Assembly: GCF_020026895.1 (NCBI RefSeq)
Contig: NZ_JAINZW010000002.1
Span: forward strand, 1-64,000
DNA: 64,000 nt
Source of the DNA: Novilysobacter selenitireducens
GTDB taxonomy: Bacteria > Pseudomonadota > Gammaproteobacteria > Xanthomonadales > Xanthomonadaceae
Reading direction: 5' to 3'
A model generated the notes under the pieces. That model searched no databases. It was not told the origin of the DNA and saw only the letters and a list, made by a program, of their open reading frames with translations. The translations under genes were made by a program, and so were the position numbers. Shown in pieces: positions 35,562 to 44,403 of this stretch (its first letter is position 1; the number at the start of each line of letters is the position of its first letter).

Positions 35562-37541
35562 ATGCTGCAGAAACTCCGCGAAAAGACGTCCGGCGTCGTC
35601 GGCGCCGTGATCCTCGCGCTGCTGATCGTCCCCTTCGCCCTCTTCGGGCTCGACCAGTACATGGTGGGCGGCAGTGCCAACACCGTGGCCCGCATCCAGG
35701 CGCCGCCAACCTGGTGGAAGCAGGCGCCGTCATGGTGGCCGGCCTCCATGGTGTGGCGTCAGCAGGAGGTCACAGTCGAGGAGTTCCGCAACCGGCTCGA
35801 GCTGGTGCGCCAGCAGCAGCGTGCGCAGCAAGGCGACGCGTTCGACCCGGTCGCGTTCGAGTCCGTCGACAACAAGCGCGAGATCCTCGAGACCCTGATC
35901 GACGAGAAGGCGCTGGCAATGTCGGCCGAAGCCTCCGGTATCGCCGTGGGCGATGCGATGGTGCGCGACGCGATCCAGGACATCGAGGCGTTCCAGGTCG
36001 AGGGCAAGTTCGACGCCAACCGGTACCAGCTGACGCTGGCATCGCAGGTGCCGCCGCAGACTCCGCGCCAGTTCGAGCAGACGCTGCGCGACAGCCTTCG
36101 GCAGTCCCTGGCAGTGCAGGCGGTCGGCAACAGCAGCTTCGTGACGGCTGGAGAGATGGACCGCCTGGTGCGCCTGCTGGGCGAGCAGCGCGACGTCGAC
36201 CTGCTGATGATGCCTGCGCCGGAAGCCGATACCGCGCCGGTCAGCGACGAGGAAGCGCAGCGCTGGTATGCCGCCAACGAGGCCGACTTCCGCGCCCCCG
36301 AAGCGGTCACCATCGAATACGTGCAGGTCAACGCCGACACCGTGCCGGCGCCGGCGGCGCCCGACGAGGCCGCGTTGCGCCAGCGCTACGAGGAACAGCG
36401 CGAACGCTTCAGCCAGCAGGACGAGCGGCTGGCCTCCCACATCCTGGTGCGCGTGGAAGACGGCGCCGATGACGCCGCCGTAGCGGCCGCCCGCGAGAAG
36501 GCGGCCGGCATTGCCGCGCAAGCCAGGGCGCCGGGCGCGGATTTTGCCGCGCTCGCCCGCGAGAACAGTGACGACAGCGGCTCAAGCGCATCCGGCGGCG
36601 ACCTGGGATGGATGGGCCGCGGTGCGATGACCGGAAGCTTCGAGGACGCCCTGTTCGCGATGGAGCCGGGCCAGGTCAGCGACCCGGTCCGCACCGACTT
36701 CGGTTGGCATGTCATCCAGTTGCGTGAGGCGCGCTCCGGCCAGACGCAGAGTTTCGAGGAGTCGCGTGAGGCGCTCGCCGCCGAGCTGGCCGAAACCAAC
36801 CGCGACCGTGCGGTCAGCGAGTTCACCAGCGAGCTGGTCGACCGCATCTACCGCAACCCGTCGTCGCTCACGCCCGCCGCCAGCGAGATGGGGCTGCAGG
36901 TGCAGACGCTGGGTCCGTTCACCCGTGAGAGCGCAACGGGCATCGCGGCGATTCCGGCCGTCAAGCAGGCGGCGTTTTCCGAGATGCTGGTGCAGGACGG
37001 CACGGTGAGCGACCCGATCGAGGTGGCACCGGGGTCCACGGTGCTGATCCGCGTCGTCGAGCACACGCCCGAGCGCGCGATCCCGCTCGCCCAGGCCCGC
37101 GCGCGCGTCGACGCGGCGGTGCGTGCCGAGCGGACCCGCAAGGCGGCCGAGGCCCGCGCCGAAGCGCTGGTGGCGCGCGTCAGGAAGGGCGAGACGCTGC
37201 AGGCGCTGGCGCAGGCCGAAGGCCTGCCGGCGCCGGAGTCCGTCCCGGGCGTGCCGCGTGGTGCGCCGTTGCCGGAGCCGGCCGTGACCGAGGCCATCTT
37301 CGCCGCGCCCAAGCCCGCCGAAGGCAGCGTGACCGCCGGCAAGCAGGCGTTGTCCGACGGCCGCGTCGTGCTGTTCGCCGTGACCGGCGTGACCCCGGGC
37401 AGTGCCGCGACGCTGGACGATGCGCAGCGCGAAATGCTTCGAGAACAGTTCTCGCGTGTCTCCGGCCTGGACGACGTCGAGGCGCTGACGCGCTCGCTGC
37501 GACGCAACCTGGACATCGAAGTGTTCGAAGACAACTTCTGA
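35562..37541 (+). CDS. ppiD: Periplasmic folding chaperone PpiD (SurA N-terminal/parvulin)
   Basis: A 659-residue protein anchored in the inner membrane by GVVGAVILALLIVPFALFGL (about 11-30), with the rest in the periplasm near the Sec exit. A SurA-N-like domain follows, then a parvulin-type PPIase domain at about 295-395 (ASHILVRVEDGADDAAVAA ... ENSDDSGSSASGGDLGWMGR ... TDFGWHVIQLREAR). The parvulin motif is well kept. The C-terminal part is a second, degenerate chaperone region. A Trp-rich stretch (PPTWWKQAPSWWPASMVW) after the anchor occurs in Xanthomonadaceae homologues. Start at 35562. Confidence 0.93.
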   Translation: MLQKLREKTSGVVGAVILALLIVPFALFGLDQYMVGGSANTVARIQAPPTWWKQAPSWWPASMVWRQQEVTVEEFRNRLELVRQQQRAQQGDAFDPVAFESVDNKREILETLIDEKALAMSAEASGIAVGDAMVRDAIQDIEAFQVEGKFDANRYQLTLASQVPPQTPRQFEQTLRDSLRQSLAVQAVGNSSFVTAGEMDRLVRLLGEQRDVDLLMMPAPEADTAPVSDEEAQRWYAANEADFRAPEAVTIEYVQVNADTVPAPAAPDEAALRQRYEEQRERFSQQDERLASHILVRVEDGADDAAVAAAREKAAGIAAQARAPGADFAALARENSDDSGSSASGGDLGWMGRGAMTGSFEDALFAMEPGQVSDPVRTDFGWHVIQLREARSGQTQSFEESREALAAELAETNRDRAVSEFTSELVDRIYRNPSSLTPAASEMGLQVQTLGPFTRESATGIAAIPAVKQAAFSEMLVQDGTVSDPIEVAPGSTVLIRVVEHTPERAIPLAQARARVDAAVRAERTRKAAEARAEALVARVRKGETLQALAQAEGLPAPESVPGVPRGAPLPEPAVTEAIFAAPKPAEGSVTAGKQALSDGRVVLFAVTGVTPGSAATLDDAQREMLREQFSRVSGLDDVEALTRSLRRNLDIEVFEDNF

Positions 37542-37570
37542 TGCCGACGGGCCGCCGATCGCGGCAGGCG

Positions 37571-37609
37571 CCACGAAAAAGCCCGGCATCGCGCCGGGCT
37601 TTTTCGTGG
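37571..37609. terminator. Bidirectional terminator between ppiD and fabI
   Basis: 17-bp inverted repeat: CCACGAAAAAGCCCGGC and GCCGGGCTTTTTCGTGG with a 5-nt loop, A-rich and T-rich on opposite arms, between convergent genes. Confidence 0.92.
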
Positions 37610-37628
37610 GCGGCGCGGCAGCGGGAAC

Positions 37629-38429
37629 TCAGTCTTCGGCGTCGGCGTGGAGGCCCGTCATGCCGATGATGTTGTAGCCCGCGTCGACGTAGGTGATCTC
37701 GCCAGTCACGCCCGACGCCAGGTCGGAGCTGAGGAAGGTCGCGACGTTGCCGACATCCTCGATGGTGACGGTGCGGCGCATTGGCGCGTTCTCCTCGACA
37801 TGGCCGAGGATCTTGCGGAACCCGGCAATGCCGGCCGCGGCGAGCGTCTTGATCGGGCCGGCCGAAATGGCGTTGACGCGCGTGCCTTCGGGGCCGAGGT
37901 TGCAGGCCAGGTAGCGCACGGTCGACTCCAGGCTGGCCTTGGCCACGCCCATCAGGTTGTAGCCCTCGAGTGCCCGCTCGGCGCCCAGGTACGTCAGTGT
38001 GAGGATCGAGCCGTTGCGCCCGGCCATCAGCGGTCGCGCCGCCTTGGCCAATGCAGCCAGCGAGTACGCGGAGATGTCGTGGGCGATGGCGAAGTTCTCG
38101 CGCGTCAGTCCGTCCAGGAACTGCCCGGAGATGGCTTCGCGCGGTGCGAAGGCGATGGCGTGCACGAGGATGTCGAAACCATCCCAGCGCTTGCCCAGCT
38201 GCTCCATGCACGCGTCGATCTGCGCATCGTCGGTCACGTCCAGCGGCAGCACGATGTCGCTGCCGCACTCGGCCGCGGCCTTCTCCACGCGCGACTTCAG
38301 CTTTTCGTTCTGGTAGGTAAAGGCCAGCTCCGCGCCTTCTCGGTGCATCGCCTCGGCGATGCCGCTGGCGATGGAGCGCTGGCTGGCGATGCCGGTGATC
38401 AGTGCGCGCTTGCCCTGCAGGAAACCCAT
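37629..38429 (-). CDS. fabI: Enoyl-ACP reductase FabI
   Basis: A 266-residue NADH-dependent reductase catalysing the last step of fatty-acid elongation. The N-terminal [20 protein letters not shown] is the variant Rossmann loop of FabI. The catalytic segment is [18 protein letters not shown] with Tyr and Lys in the Y-x6-K spacing, and [13 protein letters not shown] the substrate-loop motif. It ends in an acidic tail (HADAED). The ATG at 38429 has GAGGG upstream. FabI is the target of triclosan-type inhibitors; no resistance change can be judged here. Confidence 0.95.
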   Translation of the reverse strand: MGFLQGKRALITGIASQRSIASGIAEAMHREGAELAFTYQNEKLKSRVEKAAAECGSDIVLPLDVTDDAQIDACMEQLGKRWDGFDILVHAIAFAPREAISGQFLDGLTRENFAIAHDISAYSLAALAKAARPLMAGRNGSILTLTYLGAERALEGYNLMGVAKASLESTVRYLACNLGPEGTRVNAISAGPIKTLAAAGIAGFRKILGHVEENAPMRRTVTIEDVGNVATFLSSDLASGVTGEITYVDAGYNIIGMTGLHADAED

Positions 38430-38524
38430 GTTGCGACCCTCGAATGTGGTGACCGGTGCCGGCGAAGCGGCAGGGGCGCTAGTGTGCCCTGCGACGACGC
38501 GGGCGGCCACAGCGCCCGTACGCG

Positions 38525-39769
38525 TCAGTCGGACGTGGGCGGTGCATCGATGTGGAGCGCCATGCCCGGTTGCAGCACTGCGCCGGGGCGCAGGCCGTTC
38601 CGGCTGAGGAGGTCGGCCACGCGCAGTCCGTACCGCCGCGCGATCACCCAGGGATTCTCGCCACGGACGACGACATGCCTGCGCGGCTCGCTACCCGTGG
38701 CCTGAGCTGTTGCGGCGGCCGTGGCCGCGACGCTGGCGATCGTCGAGGCGGGAGCAGACGCCCGGGGCACGGAAGCCGCGGCCACGGAAGCCGCGGCAAC
38801 GGACGCCGGCACCGTCGTCTCGCTGGCACCGACGGCCAACACCGGCGCGAGCAGCCGCTGCGGCCCGGTGCGTCCCTTGGCGATGCGGCCGTTGCGGAAT
38901 GCCGGGTTCAAGGCGCGCAGGCGGTCGGCATCGTGTCCTCCATGTGCCGCCAGCGCGTCCAGCCGGTCGATGCCGTCGGGCACTTCGACCTCGACCAGCG
39001 TCTCGACGGGGGCTTCCAGGGCGGGGCGAAGCGCCGGATCGTCGGCCGTCGCGGCTACGACGCACGCCAGCGCATGCAATTTGCGCACGTAGGCCTGGGT
39101 GATGCCCGGGACGCCCTGCAGCGCCTCGGGCCGCGCATCGCGGGCGACCTGGCCGTTGCGCTTGAGCGCGCCAAGGATGCGGTACTCGCCGGCGTTATAG
39201 GCCATGGCCGCCAGCCGCCAGTCGCCGGCGAACATGCCGTGCAGCGTGCGCAGGTAACGCACGGCGGCGCGGGTGGAGTCGACCGGTGAGTACCGGCCGT
39301 CGTAGGCCGAGTCCACCGGGATCTTGTGGTTGCGGGCGGTCAGCGCGATGAACTGCCAGAGCCCCGCCGGGCCAGCCGGGCTGCGGGCGGCGGGCTTGTA
39401 GCCGCTCTCCACGAAGGGGATCAGTGCGTATTCGGTTGGGAGGTGCGAGGCGCGCAGGGCGTCCACCACGTAGGCGAACAGCGGCATCACGTCGCTGCCA
39501 GGCTGCGAGAGCTTGGACGGCGCGCTGGCGAAGTGGCGGCTCCAACGGTCGCTGACATCGCCTTCGCACGACGGGTCGGCCAGCCCGTCGCGGAACGACT
39601 GCAGCACGGACAGGCCGGTGCGCGGAGGGATGGCCGGATCGGCCAGGTTCGCTGTCGGCATCGGCGCTTCGGCTGCCGCGGCCACGCCGCCGAGCGTGAG
39701 CAGCGTCGCGAGCGCCAGCGCCCGCATGCATCGCGCGACGGGCCGGGCGGTCCGGGGGCGGGCCATCAT
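38525..39769 (-). CDS. mltD: Membrane-bound lytic transglycosylase D
   Basis: A 414-residue murein hydrolase cutting glycan strands to anhydro-muropeptides. The signal peptide is [20 protein letters not shown]. The SLT domain has the catalytic Glu in [20 protein letters not shown], then [15 protein letters not shown] and [14 protein letters not shown]. The C-terminal region has a low-complexity Ala/Ser/Val linker (about 300-360) and a LysM domain ([20 protein letters not shown]). Only one LysM is clear. The ATG at 39769 overlaps the gloB stop (ATGA); the next ATG is the following codon. Confidence 0.93.
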   Translation of the reverse strand: MMARPRTARPVARCMRALALATLLTLGGVAAAAEAPMPTANLADPAIPPRTGLSVLQSFRDGLADPSCEGDVSDRWSRHFASAPSKLSQPGSDVMPLFAYVVDALRASHLPTEYALIPFVESGYKPAARSPAGPAGLWQFIALTARNHKIPVDSAYDGRYSPVDSTRAAVRYLRTLHGMFAGDWRLAAMAYNAGEYRILGALKRNGQVARDARPEALQGVPGITQAYVRKLHALACVVAATADDPALRPALEAPVETLVEVEVPDGIDRLDALAAHGGHDADRLRALNPAFRNGRIAKGRTGPQRLLAPVLAVGASETTVPASVAAASVAAASVPRASAPASTIASVAATAAATAQATGSEPRRHVVVRGENPWVIARRYGLRVADLLSRNGLRPGAVLQPGMALHIDAPPTSD

Positions 39770-40542
39770 GCGGCGAACCCGTCCTTCCAGCGGCGCAGTT
39801 CGGCGAACACCTCCGCATCCGACGTCGGCGACCGCCCCAGGCGACGCTGCACGGCCTCGACCACCGCGCGCGCGCGGGTGCGCAGGAACGGATTGGCCGC
39901 ACACTCGTCGGACAACACGGCGGGCAGGGTGGGACGGTCGGCAGCGCGCATGGCTCGGGCCTCTTCCAGTCGGCGCACCAGCGCCTCATTGTCGGGATCC
40001 ACCACGCGGGCGAAGGCCGCGTTGGACAGGGTGTATTCGTGGCCACAGCACACACGCGTGTGACCGGGCAGGGCCGCCAGGCGGTCCAGGGAGGCCAGCA
40101 TCTGGGGGGCGTCACCTTCGAACATGCGCCCACAGCCAAGGCTGAACAGGGTGTCGCCGCAGAACAGCAGCGGCGGGTCGCCGTCTGCCAGATGGAATGC
40201 GACGTGGCTCAGGGTGTGTCCCGGCACGGCGATGACATCCAGCGCCCAGTCGCCGATCTCGAGCCGGTCGCCATCGGCCACCCGGTGCGTGGCGTGGGCG
40301 ATGCGCGGGTCCTCGGGTGCGTAGACGGGGAGCCTGGGCCAACGTGCCAGCAGGTCGGACACCCCGCCGACGTGGTCGGGATGGTGGTGGGTGAGCAGGA
40401 TGGCCTCAGGCCGCAGCCCGGCATCGGCCGCGCGCAGGACCGGCGCGGCCTCGCCGGGGTCCACGATCAGGGCGCCGCCGTCGGTCGACTGCAGTACCCA
40501 GATGTAGTTGTCGTTGAACGCGGGCAGGGCCAGCAGTGGCAT
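39766..40542 (-). CDS. gloB: Hydroxyacylglutathione hydrolase (glyoxalase II)
   Basis: A 258-residue metallo-beta-lactamase-fold thioesterase that hydrolyses S-lactoylglutathione in methylglyoxal detoxification. The di-metal site is [12 protein letters not shown] (THxHxDH), with further ligands in [19 protein letters not shown] and VCCGHEYT. The C-terminal glutathione-binding domain (about 165-258) is present, with [13 protein letters not shown] ribosome site precedes the ATG. It is divergent from the yafS-like gene, as in E. coli. Confidence 0.95.
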   Translation of the reverse strand: MPLLALPAFNDNYIWVLQSTDGGALIVDPGEAAPVLRAADAGLRPEAILLTHHHPDHVGGVSDLLARWPRLPVYAPEDPRIAHATHRVADGDRLEIGDWALDVIAVPGHTLSHVAFHLADGDPPLLFCGDTLFSLGCGRMFEGDAPQMLASLDRLAALPGHTRVCCGHEYTLSNAAFARVVDPDNEALVRRLEEARAMRAADRPTLPAVLSDECAANPFLRTRARAVVEAVQRRLGRSPTSDAEVFAELRRWKDGFAA

Positions 40543-40659
40543 GGTGACGCTCCCGGGGGGATCGCGCAGAATCCGTCGCAGATCCCCGTGCATCCATCCT
40601 GTTGTCAGATCAGCCGGGGGTCCGTTCAGGAAACGCCCCCGGCCGGAGGCCTCGCGACC

Positions 40660-41394
40660 ATGCCCGCCCCCCGTCCCGCGCGTCAACCCGGATCGCCCGC
40701 GCCGTTCTTCGACGCCGCCGCGGGCCGCGGCCTGCTGGCCGCCGAGGCGGGCGCGATGGCACGCGCGCTGGCAGCCATGCCCGCCTTGCCCTGGTTGTGG
40801 GTGGGCGCGGGCGGTGCGCCGCTGCCGGCACTGGATCGGCCCCGTGGCGTGCTGCTGCACAGTGCCGGGTCCGCGACTGCAGGCGAGACGCGCTACGCGG
40901 GCGACCTCCATTGCGCGTTGCCCTGGCCCATCGCAAGCGACTCCATTGGCATGGTGCTGGTGCAACACGCTGCCGAGGAGTCCTTCGACGCCCAGCGGCT
41001 GCTGGACGAGTGCGCCCGCGTGCTGGTCCCGGGCGGCACCTTGTGGCTGTCGGTGCTCAACCCCTTCAGTCCCTACCGGGGCCGTTGGTGGCGGCGCGGG
41101 CTGCACGTGCGCGGACTGGGCGCGTGGCAGGCCCGGTTGCGGCGATCGGGCCTGGTGGCCGACAGCCTCAGCGTGCAGTGGCTGGGTCCGTACTGGCGGG
41201 TCGATCGCCACGACAGCGGCGTGGCCGCCATGGACCGGCTGCGTGCCGGCGTGGCGATCACGGTCACCAAGCGCGTGCATGCCGCGGTGCCCCGGCAACC
41301 GCTGCGGCGGCTGCGGCTGGCGACGCAGCGGGGCATCGTGGTCGACCCGACCCGGGACCAGGCCTGGTCGACGCGCCGGGAGATGTCGCGATAA
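40660..41394 (+). CDS. yafS: SAM-dependent methyltransferase, YafS-like
   Basis: A 244-residue class I methyltransferase-like protein lying between gloB and rnhA, the place of yafS in E. coli. The central motif [19 protein letters not shown] is the strand after the Rossmann core seen in UbiE/COQ5-type enzymes, and [20 protein letters not shown] is the preceding acidic helix. The glycine-rich SAM loop is degenerate ([12 protein letters not shown]), so catalytic activity is uncertain. The substrate is unknown. The stop codon overlaps the -10-like element of rnhA. Confidence 0.82.
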   Translation: MPAPRPARQPGSPAPFFDAAAGRGLLAAEAGAMARALAAMPALPWLWVGAGGAPLPALDRPRGVLLHSAGSATAGETRYAGDLHCALPWPIASDSIGMVLVQHAAEESFDAQRLLDECARVLVPGGTLWLSVLNPFSPYRGRWWRRGLHVRGLGAWQARLRRSGLVADSLSVQWLGPYWRVDRHDSGVAAMDRLRAGVAITVTKRVHAAVPRQPLRRLRLATQRGIVVDPTRDQAWSTRREMSR

Positions 41395-41401
41395 TGGCCG
41401 G
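41390..41401 (+). promoter_or_regulatory. -10-like GATAAT directly before rnhA
   Basis: GATAAT (41390-41395) followed by six bases and the rnhA ATG; a leaderless or nearly leaderless start is implied. Confidence 0.4.
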
Positions 41402-41860
41402 ATGAATCAAGCATCGAAGACGGTCGAGATCCACACCGACGGCGCCTGCCTCGGCAATCCGGGCCCGGGTGGCTGGGGTGCGTTGCTGCGCTGCAAGGGG
41501 CGCGAGCGCGAGTTGTCCGGCGGCGACCCCGCCACCACCAACAACCGCATGGAGCTGATGGGCGCGATCATGGCGCTGGAGACGCTCAGCGAGCCATGCA
41601 CGGTGGTCCTGCACACCGACTCCCAGTACGTCAGGCAGGGCATCACCCTGTGGATGCCCAACTGGGTGCGGCGCGGTTGGAAGACCGCCGGCGGAGACCC
41701 GGTCAAGAACCGCGACCTGTGGGAGCGGCTGGAGCTGGCCACCCGCCGCCACGCCATCGACTGGCGCTGGGTGAAAGGCCATTCCGGCGACCCCGACAAC
41801 GAGCGCGTGGACATGCTGGCCCGCAATGCCGCGTTGAAGTTGCGCGCGGGCGCGGCCTGA
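41402..41860 (+). CDS. rnhA: Ribonuclease HI
   Basis: A 152-residue endonuclease cutting RNA in RNA-DNA hybrids. The acidic active site is complete: Asp in [14 protein letters not shown], Glu in [13 protein letters not shown], Asp in [13 protein letters not shown] and the last Asp in NERVDMLA. The catalytic histidine is in [11 protein letters not shown]. The basic handle region [15 protein letters not shown] is present. It sits in the conserved yafS-rnhA-dnaQ order. Confidence 0.96.
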   Translation: MNQASKTVEIHTDGACLGNPGPGGWGALLRCKGRERELSGGDPATTNNRMELMGAIMALETLSEPCTVVLHTDSQYVRQGITLWMPNWVRRGWKTAGGDPVKNRDLWERLELATRRHAIDWRWVKGHSGDPDNERVDMLARNAALKLRAGAA

Positions 41861-41869
41861 CCCCTGCCG

Positions 41870-41882
41870 TAGACTGGACCCG
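41870..41882 (+). promoter_or_regulatory. -10-like TAGACT and 7-nt spacer before dnaQ
   Basis: TAGACT (41870-41875), then GGACCCG, then ATG. The same hexamer and spacing precede kdkA at 46923. Confidence 0.45.
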
Positions 41883-42617
41883 ATGCGTCAGATCATCCTG
41901 GATATCGAAACCACCGGCCTGAGCTGGGAGCGCGGCAACCGCGTGGTCGAAATCGGCTGCGTCGAGTTCGTCGAGCGCCGTCCCACCGGTCGCAATTTCC
42001 ACCGCTACCTGCGGCCGGACTGCGAGTTCGAACCCGGCGCGCAGGAAGTCACCGGGCTGACGCTGGAATTCCTCGCCGACAAGCCGCGCTTCGCCGAGAT
42101 CGTCGACGAGTTCCTCGAGTTCATCGACGGCGCCGAGCTGGTGATCCACAACGCGGCGTTCGACGTCGGCTTCCTCGACAACGAACTGCGGCTGGCCGGG
42201 GCGCACTACGGCCGGCTGGCCGACCGCTGCGCGATCGAGGATTCGCTGCTGCTGGCGCGCCAGCGCTTCCCGGGCCAGCGCAATTCACTGGACGCGCTGT
42301 GCAAGCGGCTGGGCGTGGACAACGCGCACCGCCAGCTGCACGGCGCACTGCTCGATGCCCAGTTGCTGGCCGAGGTGTACATCGGGCTGACGTCGGGGCA
42401 GGAAGAGATCGGGTTCGCTTCGGCCGATGCCGCGTCTGCCGCGATGATCCCGACCTTCCGTGCCGCTGCCGGTCCACGCCCGACCATCGCCATCCCCGAT
42501 TCCGACCTGCAGGCGCACCAGGAGCGCCTGGCAGGCCTGCGCAAGAAGGCGGGGCATGCGTTGTGGGACAGGTTCGAATCCAGCGACGTCGAGGCCGAGG
42601 TGCCGGCGCTGGCGTGA
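41883..42617 (+). CDS. dnaQ: DNA polymerase III epsilon subunit
   Basis: A 244-residue 3'-5' proofreading exonuclease of the replicase. ExoI motif is IILDIETTGLSW, ExoII LVIHNAAFDVGFLDNEL and ExoIII HRQLHGALLDAQLLAEVY (DEDDh family with the catalytic His). The C-terminal 60 residues, including the PDSDLQAHQERLA helix, would bind the alpha subunit. It starts 22 bp after rnhA; no ribosome site is visible at the ATG, in keeping with leaderless initiation. Confidence 0.96.
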   Translation: MRQIILDIETTGLSWERGNRVVEIGCVEFVERRPTGRNFHRYLRPDCEFEPGAQEVTGLTLEFLADKPRFAEIVDEFLEFIDGAELVIHNAAFDVGFLDNELRLAGAHYGRLADRCAIEDSLLLARQRFPGQRNSLDALCKRLGVDNAHRQLHGALLDAQLLAEVYIGLTSGQEEIGFASADAASAAMIPTFRAAAGPRPTIAIPDSDLQAHQERLAGLRKKAGHALWDRFESSDVEAEVPALA

Positions 42618-42672
42618 CGGAGCGCCATGGCGCCCGCCGGCGTCGCCAGCGGGCACGGGAATTGGTGCCAGC

Positions 42673-43377
42673 CTAGTGGCTGCGCACCAGGATCACGGTG
42701 ACATTGTCCGAGCCCCCACCGTCCAGCGCCGCGGCCACCAGCGTGTCGACGCATTCCTGCGCGCTGCAGTCACGCTGTGACAGCACGTTGGCGATGCTGC
42801 GGTCGTCCACTTCCTCGGTCAGCCCGTCGCTGCACAGCAGCAGCTGCATGCCGGGGCGGAGTTCGCCGGTCATCGTCTCGACGTTGAGGTTCCGCGGATC
42901 GGTCACGCCCAGCGCCTGGGTCACCACGTTGCGATGCGGGTGGCTGCGCGCCTGCTCGTGGGTGATCGCGCCGTTGGCGATCAGCTCCTGCACGTAGCTG
43001 TGGTCCTGCGACAGCTGCGCCAGCTGCCCGTCGCGGTACAGGTAGACCCGGCTGTCGCCGACCCAGGCCACCTCGAAGCGCTGGCCGGTGACACGCGCGG
43101 CGACCACGGTGGTGCCCATCGGCAGCGCGTCGTTGCGGCGGCGCGAGGTCCGGATGATCTCCTCGTCGGCGATGCGGATGGCCTGGTCCAACGGGGTGCC
43201 GTCGCGGACCTCACGGACGATGGCCTCGCGCGCCAGCGCGCTCGCCACCTCGCCGTACTCGTGCCCGCCCATGCCGTCGGCCACCAGCCAGAGCCCCAGC
43301 TCGCTGTCGCCGTAGTAGGTGTCCTCGTTAAGGTCGCGCCGCAGCCCGACATGCGTGAGGTGTCCGAATTCGATCAT
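42673..43377 (-). CDS. PP2C-family Ser/Thr protein phosphatase
   Basis: A 234-residue metal-dependent phosphatase of the PPM/Stp group. Conserved acidic metal ligands are in LRRDLNEDTYYG (RxxNED), LVADGMGGHEYG and LCSDGLTEEVDD, and the last in GGGSDNVTVILV. VAWVGDSRVYLYRDGQL is the core strand with GDSR. No transmembrane or kinase domain is attached and no partner kinase lies next to it, so its substrates are unknown. Confidence 0.94.
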   Translation of the reverse strand: MIEFGHLTHVGLRRDLNEDTYYGDSELGLWLVADGMGGHEYGEVASALAREAIVREVRDGTPLDQAIRIADEEIIRTSRRRNDALPMGTTVVAARVTGQRFEVAWVGDSRVYLYRDGQLAQLSQDHSYVQELIANGAITHEQARSHPHRNVVTQALGVTDPRNLNVETMTGELRPGMQLLLCSDGLTEEVDDRSIANVLSQRDCSAQECVDTLVAAALDGGGSDNVTVILVRSH

Positions 43378-43476
43378 GCCGCGATGATGCCCTGTTCACG
43401 GCGGCGCGTCATGACGCCGTCCCCCGGATGGGAGAACGCAGGAGTGGTAGCGCGGCGGCCTCGGCCGGCGCCTCCT

Positions 43477-43500
43477 GTAGGAGCGGCTTCAGCCGCGATT
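43477..43500 (+). repeat. Single REP unit
   Basis: TGTAGGAGCGGCTTCAGCCG followed by CGAT; identical over 24 nt to the right arm of the doublet at 8808-8884. Confidence 0.8.
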
Positions 43501-43688
43501 GCGATCCACGGGGTCCAAGCCAGCGCACTTGTGCAGGACGCAGCACGGAGCTGTCGCGGTGAACGGAGGGATGGACTCGGGCCATCCGTGGCCCTCGCCC
43601 TCGCCCTCGCTGCGCGAGGGCAGCCTGCGGCTGTCCAAATCGGCTTTCCTGCCGATTTGTCGAACCCCTGTTGGGGCTCTCTTCCAAT

Positions 43689-43750
43689 CCCTCTCCGCCA
43701 GATACGCAAAACGCCCCTTTCGGGGCGCTGTGCGTATCTGGCGGAGAGGG
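43689..43750. repeat. 20-bp inverted repeat embracing the tRNA-Ser 3' end
   Basis: CCCTCTCCGCCAGATACGCA at 43689-43708 and its exact complement at 43731-43750. The right arm includes the last 12 nt of tRNA-Ser(CGA), so the tRNA 3' end is repeated in inverted form just downstream of the gene. Confidence 0.85.
43708..43727 (-). terminator. Terminator of tRNA-Ser(CGA)
   Basis: On the minus strand: CGCCCC, GAAA loop, GGGGCG, then TTTTG. It sits inside the longer inverted repeat. Confidence 0.75.
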
Positions 43751-43829
43751 GGGGATTCGAACCCCCGAGGCGCTATAAACGCCTGCCTGATTTCGAGTCA
43801 GGTACATTCAACCACTCTGCCACCTCTCC
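43739..43829 (-). tRNA. tRNA-Ser(CGA)
   Basis: 91-nt class II tRNA with a long variable arm. Acceptor GGAGAGG / CCTCTCC, anticodon loop CTCGAAA (CGA), T-arm GGTTCGAATCC, encoded CCA. Confidence 0.95.
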
Positions 43830-43965
43830 GGTGGTGTCCTCCTCCAGGCCGGTGACGGCCGGGCGGGGCGCGCCATGATACGGGCCGCGCCCCGGGTGGA
43901 CAAGCGGCCGAAGCGTGATTCCCGGCAGCGGACGGGGCGGGCGTTAAACTGCGTGGCCCCCTTCC

Positions 43966-44394
43966 ATGAGTGCGCTGCCCATGTCCGAGATCCTGGTGCC
44001 CGTGTCGTTCGGCGAGTTGCTGGACAAGATCGCCATCCTCCAGATCAAGTCCGAGCGGATGACGGATGCAGCCAAGCTGACCAACGTCCGCAACGAGCTG
44101 TCGGCGCTGGAGAAGACCTGGATGGCGCATCCGGCCGCCGGCAACGACATCGCCCGGTTGCGCGCCGACCTGAAGGCCGTCAACGAACGGCTGTGGGTGA
44201 TCGAGGACGACATCCGGCTCAAGGAAAAGGCGCAGGCCTTCGACGACGGCTTCATCCAGCTGGCGCGCAGCGTCTACATCGAGAACGACCAGCGCGCCCG
44301 CATCAAGCGCGAGATCAACGTTGCCCTGGGGTCGGCGTACGTCGAGGAGAAGTCGTACGAGGACTACCGTTCCGGCGGTGCCCCCGCAGGCTGA
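43966..44394 (+). CDS. DUF6165 family protein
   Basis: A 142-residue cytoplasmic protein that is mostly one helical domain. The opening ILVPVSFGELLDKIAILQIK is distinctive, followed by AKLTNVRNELSALEKTW and a long charged helix (RADLKAVNERLWVIEDDIRL). The C-terminus has EINVALGSAYVEEKSYEDY. I recall this as DUF6165, often beside LPS kinase and heptosyltransferase genes, as here. The function is unknown; no catalytic motif is visible. The ATG at 43966 is used; a second start at 43981 (MSEILVPV) is equally plausible and closer to homologues. Confidence 0.75.
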   Translation: MSALPMSEILVPVSFGELLDKIAILQIKSERMTDAAKLTNVRNELSALEKTWMAHPAAGNDIARLRADLKAVNERLWVIEDDIRLKEKAQAFDDGFIQLARSVYIENDQRARIKREINVALGSAYVEEKSYEDYRSGGAPAG

Positions 44395-44403
44395 CCACGC
44401 ACG

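Larger units (their letters stand above)
43378..43738. other. Intergenic stretch before tRNA-Ser(CGA)
   Basis: No gene is supported. It contains a single REP unit at 43477-43500, a low-complexity CCCTCGCCCTCGCCCTCG run near 43588 with a GCGCGAGGGC arm, and the left part of the tRNA-Ser inverted repeat with its terminator. Confidence 0.6.

Noticed and set aside
39326..40063. Plus-strand frame of 245 codons opposite mltD/gloB
   Set aside because: No homology-like features; both overlapped minus-strand genes are clear.
43588..43640. CCCTCGCCCTCG run before tRNA-Ser as a coding or CRISPR-like repeat
   Set aside because: Short low-complexity intergenic run with one hairpin arm; no units of constant length.
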